Shown piece by piece: positions 1 through 6,106 of a DNA stretch of 15,595 nt; positions within the stretch are counted from its first letter, which is position 1; every line of letters begins with the position of its first letter. This DNA comes from Pseudomonadota bacterium. Lineage in GTDB: Bacteria > Pseudomonadota > Gammaproteobacteria > Xanthomonadales > Rhodanobacteraceae. Below the pieces are notes generated by a model that worked only from the letters and a program-made list of their open reading frames with translations, did not search any database and had not been told where the DNA came from. A program made the translations under genes and the position numbers. Where the stretch lies: contig JAEZQS010000074.1 of assembly GCA_023412995.1 (NCBI GenBank), forward strand, positions 1 through 15,595, given 5' to 3'.

Positions 1-36
1 GTGGGCGACAGCCCGATCTCCGCGCCACTCCGCGGT

Positions 37-66
37 CCGGTCGCGCACAGGGTGCGCTCCTACAGG
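37..66 (-). repeat. REP palindrome, GTAG-headed, copy 1
   Basis: A 30-bp sequence here recurs exactly at 175-204. Read on the minus strand it starts CCTGTAGGAGCGCACC and contains the hairpin GCGCAC-CCT-GTGCGC preceded by a GTAG head. This is the architecture of the GTAG-type REP elements described in Stenotrophomonas and relatives, which are mobilised by REP-associated tyrosine transposases (RAYT). No RAYT gene is in the window. It lies downstream of the M28 peptidase gene, where REPs often stabilise or end transcripts. The repeat and hairpin are seen directly; the family assignment is from memory of the motif. Confidence 0.8.
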
Positions 67-79
67 GGGTCTTTAGCTG

Positions 80-112
80 TTCTTCGTGTTCTTCGTGTCC
101 TTCGTGGTTCAA
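80..112 (-). repeat. 9-bp periodic CACGAAG repeat (three units)
   Basis: Three tandem 9-bp units (TTCTTCGTG, TTCTTCGTG, TCCTTCGTG) are followed by GTTCAA. On the minus strand this reads TTGAAC followed by CACGAAGGA/CACGAAGAA units. The same unit plus GTTCAA tail recurs at 14313-14345, and a shorter TCGTGGTTCA tail appears near 209. It looks like a dispersed non-coding intergenic repeat; no function can be read from it. Confidence 0.6.
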
Positions 113-174
113 TCTTTGGCTTCCTGACCGGCACTCCCGCAGAGAGGTTGGGCCGCGAAGACATGCGCGGCGTC

Positions 175-204
175 CCGGTCGCGCACAGGGTGCGCTCCTA
201 CAGG
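175..204 (-). repeat. REP palindrome, GTAG-headed, copy 2
   Basis: An exact 30-bp copy of the element at 37-66, in the same orientation and 138 bp away, ending 10 bp beyond the stop codon of the M28 peptidase gene. The GCGCAC/GTGCGC hairpin could act as a 3' end or stability element for that transcript. The two copies are direct rather than inverted, so this is not a classic inverted REP pair (REPIN). Confidence 0.8.
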
Positions 205-214
205 CCGTCGTGGT

Positions 215-1591
215 TCAGTCTTTTGACGTTGACCCGGGAGCCGGCGAGTCGAAGCTTCCCGCGTCGCCGGGGAACACCACCGGGCTGGACCAGCCCTCGG
301 ACGACACGGCACTCACGCCGAAGAAGCCGTCATCGATCACCACGTTGCGCAGCACCAGCGTGGTGGCGTCGCCGGCGCTGTAGCTGCGCTGCCATTGCGG
401 GGCGGTGGTGTCGCGCCACCACACGCGGTAGCTGGCCGCACCCGGAACCGGTTTCCAGCGCACGGTCGTGTCGGACGACACCGCGCCTTCGATTTCCACG
501 CCCGACACCGGCGCCGGGGCCATTGCCAGCGACGCCATGGTGATGGCATCGAGCCGGGTGACCTGCGCGAGGTAGCCGAAGTCCACGCCATCGATCGTGT
601 CGCCGTAGGCGACGCCCCCTTCCGTGCGGATGTCCTGGTGCTGGCGGGTGTAGTCCTCGTGCGCTTCGGTCACCCGCACCGCAGGGAAGCCGGCCTCGAG
701 GAAGGGCACCTGGTCGCCGCCGCGGCCGAAGCGGTCGGTGCGATAGACCATGCGCACGCGGAAACTGGCGAGGTAGCCGTCGGCGAGGCCGGCCATGTAG
801 CGGGCGAGGTTGCGCGAAGGCGAATCGACTTCGCCGCCGTGGTAACGGCGGTACTTCGCCTGATCCAGCGTTTCGTTGCTCTTCGTGCCCTCGGAAAAGA
901 CCCGCACGACCGTGTTGTCGACCACGCCGTCCTGCCCGCGCGAGTTGCCGACGATGTCGTTGTTGAGATCGGCTTCCACCTGCCAGCCCTGCTGGCGGGC
1001 GTAGTCGGCCAGCACCTTGCCGCCGTACAGCCCCTGCTCCTCGCCCGAGAGCGCCGCGAACACCAGCGTCGCGGGGAAGCGGTGCTTCGACAGCACCCGC
1101 GCCGCCTCGATCACCGCGGCGGTTCCTGAGCCGTCATCGTTGGCGCCCGGCGCATCGCCGGTGGCGTCCATCACGTCGGTGCGGCGCGAATCGAGGTGCC
1201 CGGTAATGACGATCACCCGCTGCGGATCACCGGTGCCGCGGAGGATGGCGACCACGTCCATCACTTCCGCCGGCTGCGGAATGCGCTTGCCGGTGAACAC
1301 CCGTGAAGGCGTCACCACGTCGAGGCAGCCGCCGCAATCGGCCGAGAATGCTTCGAAACGCGACTTCACCCAACGCCGCGCCGCGCCGATGCCGCGTGTA
1401 TCGGACGTGGTGTCGGAAAGCGTGTGGCGCGTGCCGAAGCCGACCAGCCGTTCGATGGTGGCGTGCAGCTGCTCCGTGCTGACGTCGCCGGCGATCCGGT
1501 GCAGCAGCGGCTGTTCGACCGGGTGGATGTCCGCGGCCGCCGCGGACAACGGCAGCAGCACGAAGGCGGCGAGCAGGGCATGGGCGCGCAT
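215..1591 (-). CDS. Secreted M28-family zinc peptidase with C-terminal FN3-like domain
   Basis: A 458-residue protein predicted to be an exported metallo-aminopeptidase that uses two zinc ions. A signal peptide covers about residues 1-20 (hydrophobic core ending SAAAA). The M28 ligand set is visible: GHLDS (His122, with Asp124), PGANDDGSG (Asp142), SGEEQG (catalytic Glu174, ligand Glu175), NNDIVGN (Asp202) and TEAHEDY (His301). Residues about 350-440 look like a fibronectin-III-type beta domain (VRWKPVPGAASYRVWW), found in some secreted M28 enzymes. Cys86 and Cys89 form a CGGC pair. The ATG start is supported by GAGGAGA about six bases upstream. It is transcribed in the same direction as the pirin gene but separated from it by a strong hairpin, so probably expressed separately. 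Substrate unknown; it likely feeds on peptides in the periplasm or outside the cell. Confidence 0.92.
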   Translation of the reverse strand: MRAHALLAAFVLLPLSAAAADIHPVEQPLLHRIAGDVSTEQLHATIERLVGFGTRHTLSDTTSDTRGIGAARRWVKSRFEAFSADCGGCLDVVTPSRVFTGKRIPQPAEVMDVVAILRGTGDPQRVIVITGHLDSRRTDVMDATGDAPGANDDGSGTAAVIEAARVLSKHRFPATLVFAALSGEEQGLYGGKVLADYARQQGWQVEADLNNDIVGNSRGQDGVVDNTVVRVFSEGTKSNETLDQAKYRRYHGGEVDSPSRNLARYMAGLADGYLASFRVRMVYRTDRFGRGGDQVPFLEAGFPAVRVTEAHEDYTRQHQDIRTEGGVAYGDTIDGVDFGYLAQVTRLDAITMASLAMAPAPVSGVEIEGAVSSDTTVRWKPVPGAASYRVWWRDTTAPQWQRSYSAGDATTLVLRNVVIDDGFFGVSAVSSEGWSSPVVFPGDAGSFDSPAPGSTSKD

Positions 1592-1643
1592 CGTTGTCTC
1601 CTCGGCAGAAGGATTCGTGATCGGGGATTAGCGCCGATTATCC

Positions 1644-1680
1644 GGCATTCGCGCGCCGGCGCCGACCGGCGCGCGATGCC
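1644..1680 (-). terminator. Strong GC hairpin between pirin and M28 genes
   Basis: A perfect 10-bp inverted repeat (CGCGCGCCGG, loop CGCCGA, CCGGCGCGCG) extends by five more pairs (GGCAT/ATGCC) across one bulged T, giving a stem of about 15 bp. It begins 14 bases after the pirin stop, so it is well placed to terminate that transcript, although no T-run follows. A GATAAT hexamer on the minus strand (1637-1642) lies just beyond it and could be the -10 box of the M28 gene, but no good -35 is seen. Confidence 0.5.
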
Positions 1681-1693
1681 TCGCCCCAGTCCA

Positions 1694-2392
1694 TCACAAG
1701 CTGTCCACCATCACGATCTCCGCGTCTTCCAGCGCACGGACCTGCAGCCGGTCCTCGCCGGAAACGGCGGCGCCATCGCGCGCCTCGATGCGCACGCCAT
1801 TGACCTCGACCGCGCCGCGCGCCGGCACCAGGTAGAGATGGCGTCCCGCGCCGGGCGCGTACGCGACTGATTCGCCGGCCGCGAGCGTCGCGCCGAGCAC
1901 GCGCGCGCTGGCGCGGATCGGCAGGGCGTCGACGTCGCCTTCCATGCCGCTGGCGAGCACCACGAAGCGGCCGGCGCGGTCGCCCTTCGGGAACGGACGC
2001 GTGCCCCAGGAGGGCGCGCCACCGGGTGCATCCGGGATGATCCAGATCTGGAACAGGCGCGTCAGTTCCGATTCGGCGTTGTACTCGGCATGCCGCACGC
2101 CGGTCCCGGCACTCATCACCTGCACGTCGCCGGCGGCAGTGCGGCCCTCGTTGCCCATGCTGTCCTTGTGCGTGATGGCGCCGTCACGGATATAGGTGAT
2201 GATTTCCATGTCCGCATGCGGATGCGGCGGAAAGCCCGTGCCGCCGGCGATCTCGTCGTCGTTCCACACGCGCAGCGCGCCCCAGCCCATGCGCGCCGGG
2301 TCGTGGTAGCCGGCAAAGGAGAAGTGGTGGCGGGCATGCAGCCAGCCGTGGTCCGCGCCACCCAGGGACGCGAATGGCCTGCGCTCGATCAT
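1694..2392 (-). CDS. Pirin family protein (cupin, quercetinase-like)
   Basis: A 232-residue bicupin of the pirin family. The first cupin domain holds the metal-binding set: PPHPHADMEI (His57, His59) and GVRHAEYN (His101, Glu103), with the usual HKDSMGNEG turn between. The start MIERRPFASLGGADHGWLHARHHFSF resembles the YhhW/PA1205-type pirins, some of which open quercetin in vitro; their physiological role is mostly unknown. The ATG is preceded by GAGGA at about seven bases. It follows yadH by 69 bp in the same direction, so read-through from the exporter operon is possible, but a functional link is not evident. Confidence 0.93.
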   Translation of the reverse strand: MIERRPFASLGGADHGWLHARHHFSFAGYHDPARMGWGALRVWNDDEIAGGTGFPPHPHADMEIITYIRDGAITHKDSMGNEGRTAAGDVQVMSAGTGVRHAEYNAESELTRLFQIWIIPDAPGGAPSWGTRPFPKGDRAGRFVVLASGMEGDVDALPIRASARVLGATLAAGESVAYAPGAGRHLYLVPARGAVEVNGVRIEARDGAAVSGEDRLQVRALEDAEIVMVDSL

Positions 2393-2404
2393 GGGATGTC
2401 CTCG

Positions 2405-2424
2405 CTGGCGCCGGCGGCGCCCAG
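2405..2424 (-). terminator. Hairpin between yadH and pirin genes
   Basis: The sequence CTGGCGCC-GGC-GGCGCCCAG forms an eight-pair stem with one bulged base, 38 bases after the yadH stop and upstream of the pirin ribosome site. It has no T-run, so it may attenuate rather than terminate. Confidence 0.3.
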
Positions 2425-2461
2425 GGCACCCAGATGGGGGCGAAGTGCCGCGGCTCCAGTC

Positions 2462-3256
2462 CTATGACCGCAGCCCGACACCCCGTTCCAGCAGGTACAG
2501 GCCGATGCCGGCCAGCACCACTGCGAATCCGGCCATCACGCCGTAGGCGATGCCGAGCGGCACGTCGCTGATGCCGAGCAGGCCGTAGCGGAACGCGTTG
2601 ACCATGTAGAGGATGGGGTTGGCGTGGCTGATCTCGCGCCAGGGGCTGCCAAGCGCATTGACCGAATAGAACACGCCGCCGAGGTAGGTCAGTGGCGCCA
2701 GCACGAAAGTCGGCACCAGCGCGATGTCGTCGAACTTCTTCGCGAACACCGCGTTGACGAACCCGGCCAGCGAAAACACCACCGAGGTCAGCAGCACGCT
2801 CGAAAGCGTGATCCACGGGTGGTAGAGGTGGATGCGGGTGAAGAACAGGGAGATCAGCAGCACGATCACCGCCACCAGCACGCCGCGCAGCACGGTGCCG
2901 CCGACATAGCCGGTCAGGATGACCCAGCTCGGCATCGGCGAGGCGAGCATTTCCTCGACGTAGCGGCCGAACTTGGCGCCGAAGAACGAGGAGGAGATGT
3001 TGCCGTAGCTGTTGGTGATCACCGCCATCATGATCAGGCCCGGCACGATGTAGTCGATGTAGCTGACCCCCGGCACGATGTCGCCGATGCGCGAACCGAC
3101 CATGCGCCCGAAGATGACGAAATAGAGCGTCATCGTGATGGCCGATGGCAGCAGGGTCTGGGTCCAGATGCGCAGGATGCGCGCGACCTCGCGCCGCATG
3201 ATGGTGCCGAGCGCGACCAGGTTGGCCGTCGTGGCGGGCCGCACATGCGCGTTCAT
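2462..3256 (-). CDS. yadH: ABC-2 type exporter permease, YadH family
   Basis: A 264-residue inner-membrane permease, the partner of the YadG ATPase. It matches the E. coli YadH pattern through its length: RIWTQTLLPSAITMTLYFVIFG near the start, VGSRIGDI, YIDYIVPGLIMM, SSFFGAKFGRYVEEML, a late LAPLTYLGGVFYSVNAL segment and the ending RGVGLRS. About six membrane helices are visible. The ATG start overlaps the yadG stop by four bases (ATGA) and has GGAGG just upstream, so the pair is translationally coupled. The frame stays open far upstream, but that part only shadows yadG. The substrate of this exporter family is not settled. Confidence 0.93.
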   Translation of the reverse strand: MNAHVRPATTANLVALGTIMRREVARILRIWTQTLLPSAITMTLYFVIFGRMVGSRIGDIVPGVSYIDYIVPGLIMMAVITNSYGNISSSFFGAKFGRYVEEMLASPMPSWVILTGYVGGTVLRGVLVAVIVLLISLFFTRIHLYHPWITLSSVLLTSVVFSLAGFVNAVFAKKFDDIALVPTFVLAPLTYLGGVFYSVNALGSPWREISHANPILYMVNAFRYGLLGISDVPLGIAYGVMAGFAVVLAGIGLYLLERGVGLRS

Positions 3257-4188
3257 GCCGCCTCCGCGCCGTTCTTCTCGACCAGCCGCACGAAGAGCTC
3301 TTCCAGCCGGTTGGACTTGTTGCGCATCGAGCGCACCACCACGCCATGGGCGGAGAGCGCGGCGAACAGCGAATTCAGGTCGTGCTCGCGCGGCATCTCC
3401 GCTTCCAGCGTCTGCTCGTCGATGCGCGTGAAGCGCACGCCATGGACGTCGGGCAGCGTCTCCGCCGGCGCGGCGAGGTCGAACACGAAGCTCTCGACAT
3501 CGAGCTTGGCCAGCAGCTTGCGCATCGAGGTGTTCTCCACGATGCGGCCGTGGTCGATGATCGCGATGTTGCGGCACAGCTGCTCGGCTTCCTCCAGGTA
3601 GTGCGTGGTGAGGATCACCGTGGTGCCGGCGGCGTTGATGGCGCTGACGAACTTCCACATCGAGCGGCGGATCTCGATGTCCACGCCGGCCGTCGGCTCG
3701 TCCAGGATCAGCAGCCGCGGTTCGCTCATCATGGCGCGCGCGATCATCAGGCGCCGCTTCATGCCCCCCGAGAGCGAGCGCGATGGGTGGAACGCCTTGT
3801 CCCACAGCACGAGCTGCCTTAGGTACTTTTCGGCCCGCACGCGCGCCTCGGCGCGCGGGATTCCGTAGAACCCGGCCTGGTTGACGCAGATGTCGAACGG
3901 CCGCTCGAACATGTTGAAGTTCAGTTCCTGCGGCACCAGCCCGATCAGACGCATGGCGGCGTTGCGGTCTTCCCGCACCGACACGCCGAACACGCGCGCA
4001 TCGCCGCCGCTCGGATTGACGAGCGAGGAGAGGATGCCGATCAGGGTGGACTTGCCGGCGCCATTGGGACCCAGCAGGGCGAAGAAGTCGCCCGGCTGCA
4101 CCGTCAGGGAGATGCCTTTCAGTGCCTCGACGCCGTTGGCGTACGTCTTCTTGAGCTCGACGACGTCGAGCGCGGGGACAGGGGTCAT
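3253..4188 (-). CDS. yadG: ABC exporter ATP-binding protein, YadG family
   Basis: A 311-residue ATPase that powers the YadH permease at the inner membrane. Walker A GPNGAGKST is at about 40-48, the Q-loop at Gln87, the signature LSGGMK at 139-144, Walker B LLILDEP at 159-165 and the H-loop His196 in TTHYLEEAE. The C-terminal region ending SMRNKSNRLEELFV matches E. coli YadG closely, and the length is as expected (308 there). It is the first gene of a yadG-yadH pair. No clear ribosome site precedes the ATG. It starts divergently from the flavoprotein gene across an 84-bp gap that holds a candidate shared promoter. Confidence 0.95.
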   Translation of the reverse strand: MTPVPALDVVELKKTYANGVEALKGISLTVQPGDFFALLGPNGAGKSTLIGILSSLVNPSGGDARVFGVSVREDRNAAMRLIGLVPQELNFNMFERPFDICVNQAGFYGIPRAEARVRAEKYLRQLVLWDKAFHPSRSLSGGMKRRLMIARAMMSEPRLLILDEPTAGVDIEIRRSMWKFVSAINAAGTTVILTTHYLEEAEQLCRNIAIIDHGRIVENTSMRKLLAKLDVESFVFDLAAPAETLPDVHGVRFTRIDEQTLEAEMPREHDLNSLFAALSAHGVVVRSMRNKSNRLEELFVRLVEKNGAEAA

Positions 4189-4226
4189 GGGCGGGCCAGC
4201 GGTGGAATGGGGCGGCGCGGCAGCCT

Positions 4227-4237
4227 GCTAGTATAGC
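4227..4237. promoter_or_regulatory. Candidate divergent -10 element
   Basis: GCTA-GTA-TAGC is a short palindrome in the gap between yadG and the flavoprotein gene. On the minus strand it contains TATACT (five of six to the -10 consensus) and on the plus strand TAGTAT. It is the only AT-rich stretch in this gap. Neither direction shows a good -35, so this is a weak prediction. Confidence 0.4.
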
Positions 4238-4272
4238 CGGCTGTCCTGCCATCCCCTGCAGTGCCGCCGCCG

Positions 4273-5019
4273 ATGGAACAATTCAAGCTCCGCCTCGTCG
4301 CCAGCCGCATGCTGGCTCCCGCCGTGCGCCACCTGGAATTCGAGCGCGCCGACGGCCAGCCATTCGCGTTCGTGCCGGGGCAGTTCATCCAGATGCACTT
4401 CCACTATGCCGACGGCAAGCCGACCAAGCGCAGCTACTCGGTGGCGACGGTGGGCGACGGCAGCGGCGCACCCGTGCAGCGGATCGAGATCGCGGTTTCC
4501 TACGTCGAAGGCGGCGCGGCCACGGCGATCTTCGCGCAGCTGGACGAGGGGGACACCATCGATGCGAGCGGCCCGTACGGGCGCTTCTGCCTGATGGAAG
4601 CCGACGCCAACAGGCGTTACCTGCTGATCGGCACCGGCACCGGCATCACCCCTTACCGCGCGATGCTGCCGCAGATCCGCAACCTCACCCGCACCCGCGG
4701 CTGCACCTTCGCGCTGGTGCAGGGAGCGCGCAACGAAGGCGAGCTGCTGTACGGTGACGAATTCGAGGCCTTCGCGCGCGAGGTGCCGGGTTTCAGCTAC
4801 CACGCCTGTTTCAGCCGCGCCCCGCGCGCCGTACCGCGGCCGTGCGATCGCAGCGGCCGCTGCCAGGTGGCCCTGGCCGCCCTCATGCCCCATGCCGAGC
4901 ACGACATCGCCTACCTCTGCGGCAACCCCGACATGGTGGACGAGACCTTCGCCCTGCTGAAAGACGCTGGCCTGCCCGTCGCCCGCATCCGCCGCGAGAA
5001 GTACGTGTCGGCGCGGTAA
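4273..5019 (+). CDS. FAD-dependent NAD(P)H oxidoreductase, ferredoxin-NADP reductase-like
   Basis: A 248-residue flavoprotein with the two-domain ferredoxin-NADP reductase fold, likely cytoplasmic and moving electrons between NAD(P)H and an iron-sulfur or flavin partner. FAD-binding RSYS is at about 53-56, the flavin-phosphate region at GPYGRFCL, the nucleotide-binding IGTGTGITPYRAM at about 108-120, the CGNPDMVDE loop near the end, and a REKYVSAR tail. The length matches bacterial Fpr proteins (about 250). A GTG at 4261 is in frame and could add four residues; the ATG gives a start resembling relatives (MEQFKLRLVASRML). Neither has a good ribosome site, so translation may be nearly leaderless. 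The electron partner cannot be told from context. Confidence 0.88.
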   Translation: MEQFKLRLVASRMLAPAVRHLEFERADGQPFAFVPGQFIQMHFHYADGKPTKRSYSVATVGDGSGAPVQRIEIAVSYVEGGAATAIFAQLDEGDTIDASGPYGRFCLMEADANRRYLLIGTGTGITPYRAMLPQIRNLTRTRGCTFALVQGARNEGELLYGDEFEAFAREVPGFSYHACFSRAPRAVPRPCDRSGRCQVALAALMPHAEHDIAYLCGNPDMVDETFALLKDAGLPVARIRREKYVSAR

Positions 5020-5023
5020 GGCA

Positions 5024-5132
5024 GGGAATGGGGAATGGGGAATGGTAGGAAGCGAAGGCAAAAGCGCTGGGCGTAACCGCGCCTATTGCTTGGCGCTTCC
5101 GCCATTCCCTATTCCCCATTCCCCATTCCCGG
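5024..5132. repeat. GGGAATG inverted repeat between convergent genes
   Basis: The left arm (5024-5045) is three tandem GGGAATG units; the right arm (5102-5132) is the reverse complement with an extra degenerate unit. The interior also pairs partly (GGAAGCG at 5048-5054 with CGCTTCC at 5094-5100). The whole element fills the gap between two genes that end towards each other (5019 and 5138), so it can form a long hairpin on either transcript and may act as a bidirectional terminator. Similar GGGAATG runs are common between genes in Lysobacteraceae as I recall; mobility is not shown. Confidence 0.65.
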
Positions 5133-5137
5133 CTCCC

Positions 5138-6106
5138 TCAATACGTCACCGTCACCACCACCACGTCCGTGTAGGCGCCCGCGTTGGGTGTCGTCTGGGG
5201 CGGCACGCGGCCGTAGACGCTGAGGTTCTGGATGTTGCCATTGCCGGTGCCGGTGACCGTGTCCGTGTTGAGCGTGTTGCCCCAGCGCTGCGTGCGTCCG
5301 CTGTTGCGGTACACCTCGTAGGTCACGTAGCGGGTGGCGTTGCGCATGCGGCGGGTGGTGCCGCTGGCGTTCTGGCCGTTGCCGAGGCCGACCTGGTACG
5401 GCACGCCGTTGGCGCACTGCACGCTGATCGCCGTGGTGCTGTCGGTGGCGCTGGTCAGCAGGCCGGCATTGCCGAAGTCGAGCGTGCCGGCGCTGACCGA
5501 GCATTGCGCAGTGACGGTAGCGCGCGCGGTGAAGCCGAAGTCGTCGCCTTCCTGCGTGGTGGTGCAACTGCCTGGGGGCGAGGTGCCGGAGCGCTCGTTC
5601 ACGGCGATGGCGGTGTGCGCTCCATGGAAGTCATCCAGGTACAGCCCCGGCATAGCCGCGGTCTGGCCGGCCTGCACGCGCCCATACATGGTCCGTGTCC
5701 CGCTGGTCGAAGCTCCAGCGCTGAGTGTGACCGGGATGGCGACGGGTGTATTGATGCCAAAAAAGCTGCTGCCCCATACGACCGTGCGCGCCGGATCCTG
5801 GTAGAGCTGGAACCAGAGCGGCAGGGTGCCGTTCAACATGCGGCGCGGGTTGGCCGCAGCGCCGCCCTGGGCCCCGTCACCGATGCTGAAGCACACGGTT
5901 GCGGAGTAGCGCGTGAACCATGAGTCGTTGTGGCAGTCGTAGGACAGCGTTGCCGTTGCATCGGACTGGCTCGACAGCGGATTGACCGCGAAGTTGATGT
6001 CGGTGAGCGTGGCATTGCATGTGATGTTGGCCGCGTTGCCCGGCCTGGCGGCGAGTGCCGCCGCGAGGAGCAGAAACCCGGCAAGCCAGTGGCGCATGTT
6101 CCTCAA
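5138..6106 (-). CDS. Two-domain spore coat U pilus tip adhesin (CsuE-like)
   Basis: A 322-residue secreted protein with a signal peptide (hydrophobic FLLLAAALAA, cleavage near PGNAA) and two tandem spore-coat-U domains: an N-terminal one from about 27 to 170 (ANITCNATLTDINF) and a C-terminal one from about 185 to the end (ARATVTAQCSVSAGTLDFG). The end YTDVVVVTVTY matches the donor-strand-accepting C terminus of archaic pilins. In Acinetobacter Csu pili the two-domain subunit CsuE sits at the tip and binds hydrophobic surfaces; the aromatic LPLWFQLY and SSFFG stretches of the first domain would suit that. It is last in the operon. The TTG start overlaps the usher stop (TTGA) and has GGGAGGG about six bases upstream; an ATG nine bases later is an alternative. 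Confidence 0.85.
   Translation of the reverse strand: MRNMRHWLAGFLLLAAALAARPGNAANITCNATLTDINFAVNPLSSQSDATATLSYDCHNDSWFTRYSATVCFSIGDGAQGGAAANPRRMLNGTLPLWFQLYQDPARTVVWGSSFFGINTPVAIPVTLSAGASTSGTRTMYGRVQAGQTAAMPGLYLDDFHGAHTAIAVNERSGTSPPGSCTTTQEGDDFGFTARATVTAQCSVSAGTLDFGNAGLLTSATDSTTAISVQCANGVPYQVGLGNGQNASGTTRRMRNATRYVTYEVYRNSGRTQRWGNTLNTDTVTGTGNGNIQNLSVYGRVPPQTTPNAGAYTDVVVVTVTY

Noticed and set aside
1..543. A 180-codon open frame on the plus strand from the first base
   Set aside because: It runs through REP and CACGAAG repeats and then antisense to the M28 gene; the product is arginine-rich and meaningless.
3257..4252. N-terminal extension of the yadH frame, making a 596-residue protein
   Set aside because: The extension overlaps yadG completely in another frame and is arginine-rich noise; YadH has its own ATG with GGAGG and an ATGA overlap.
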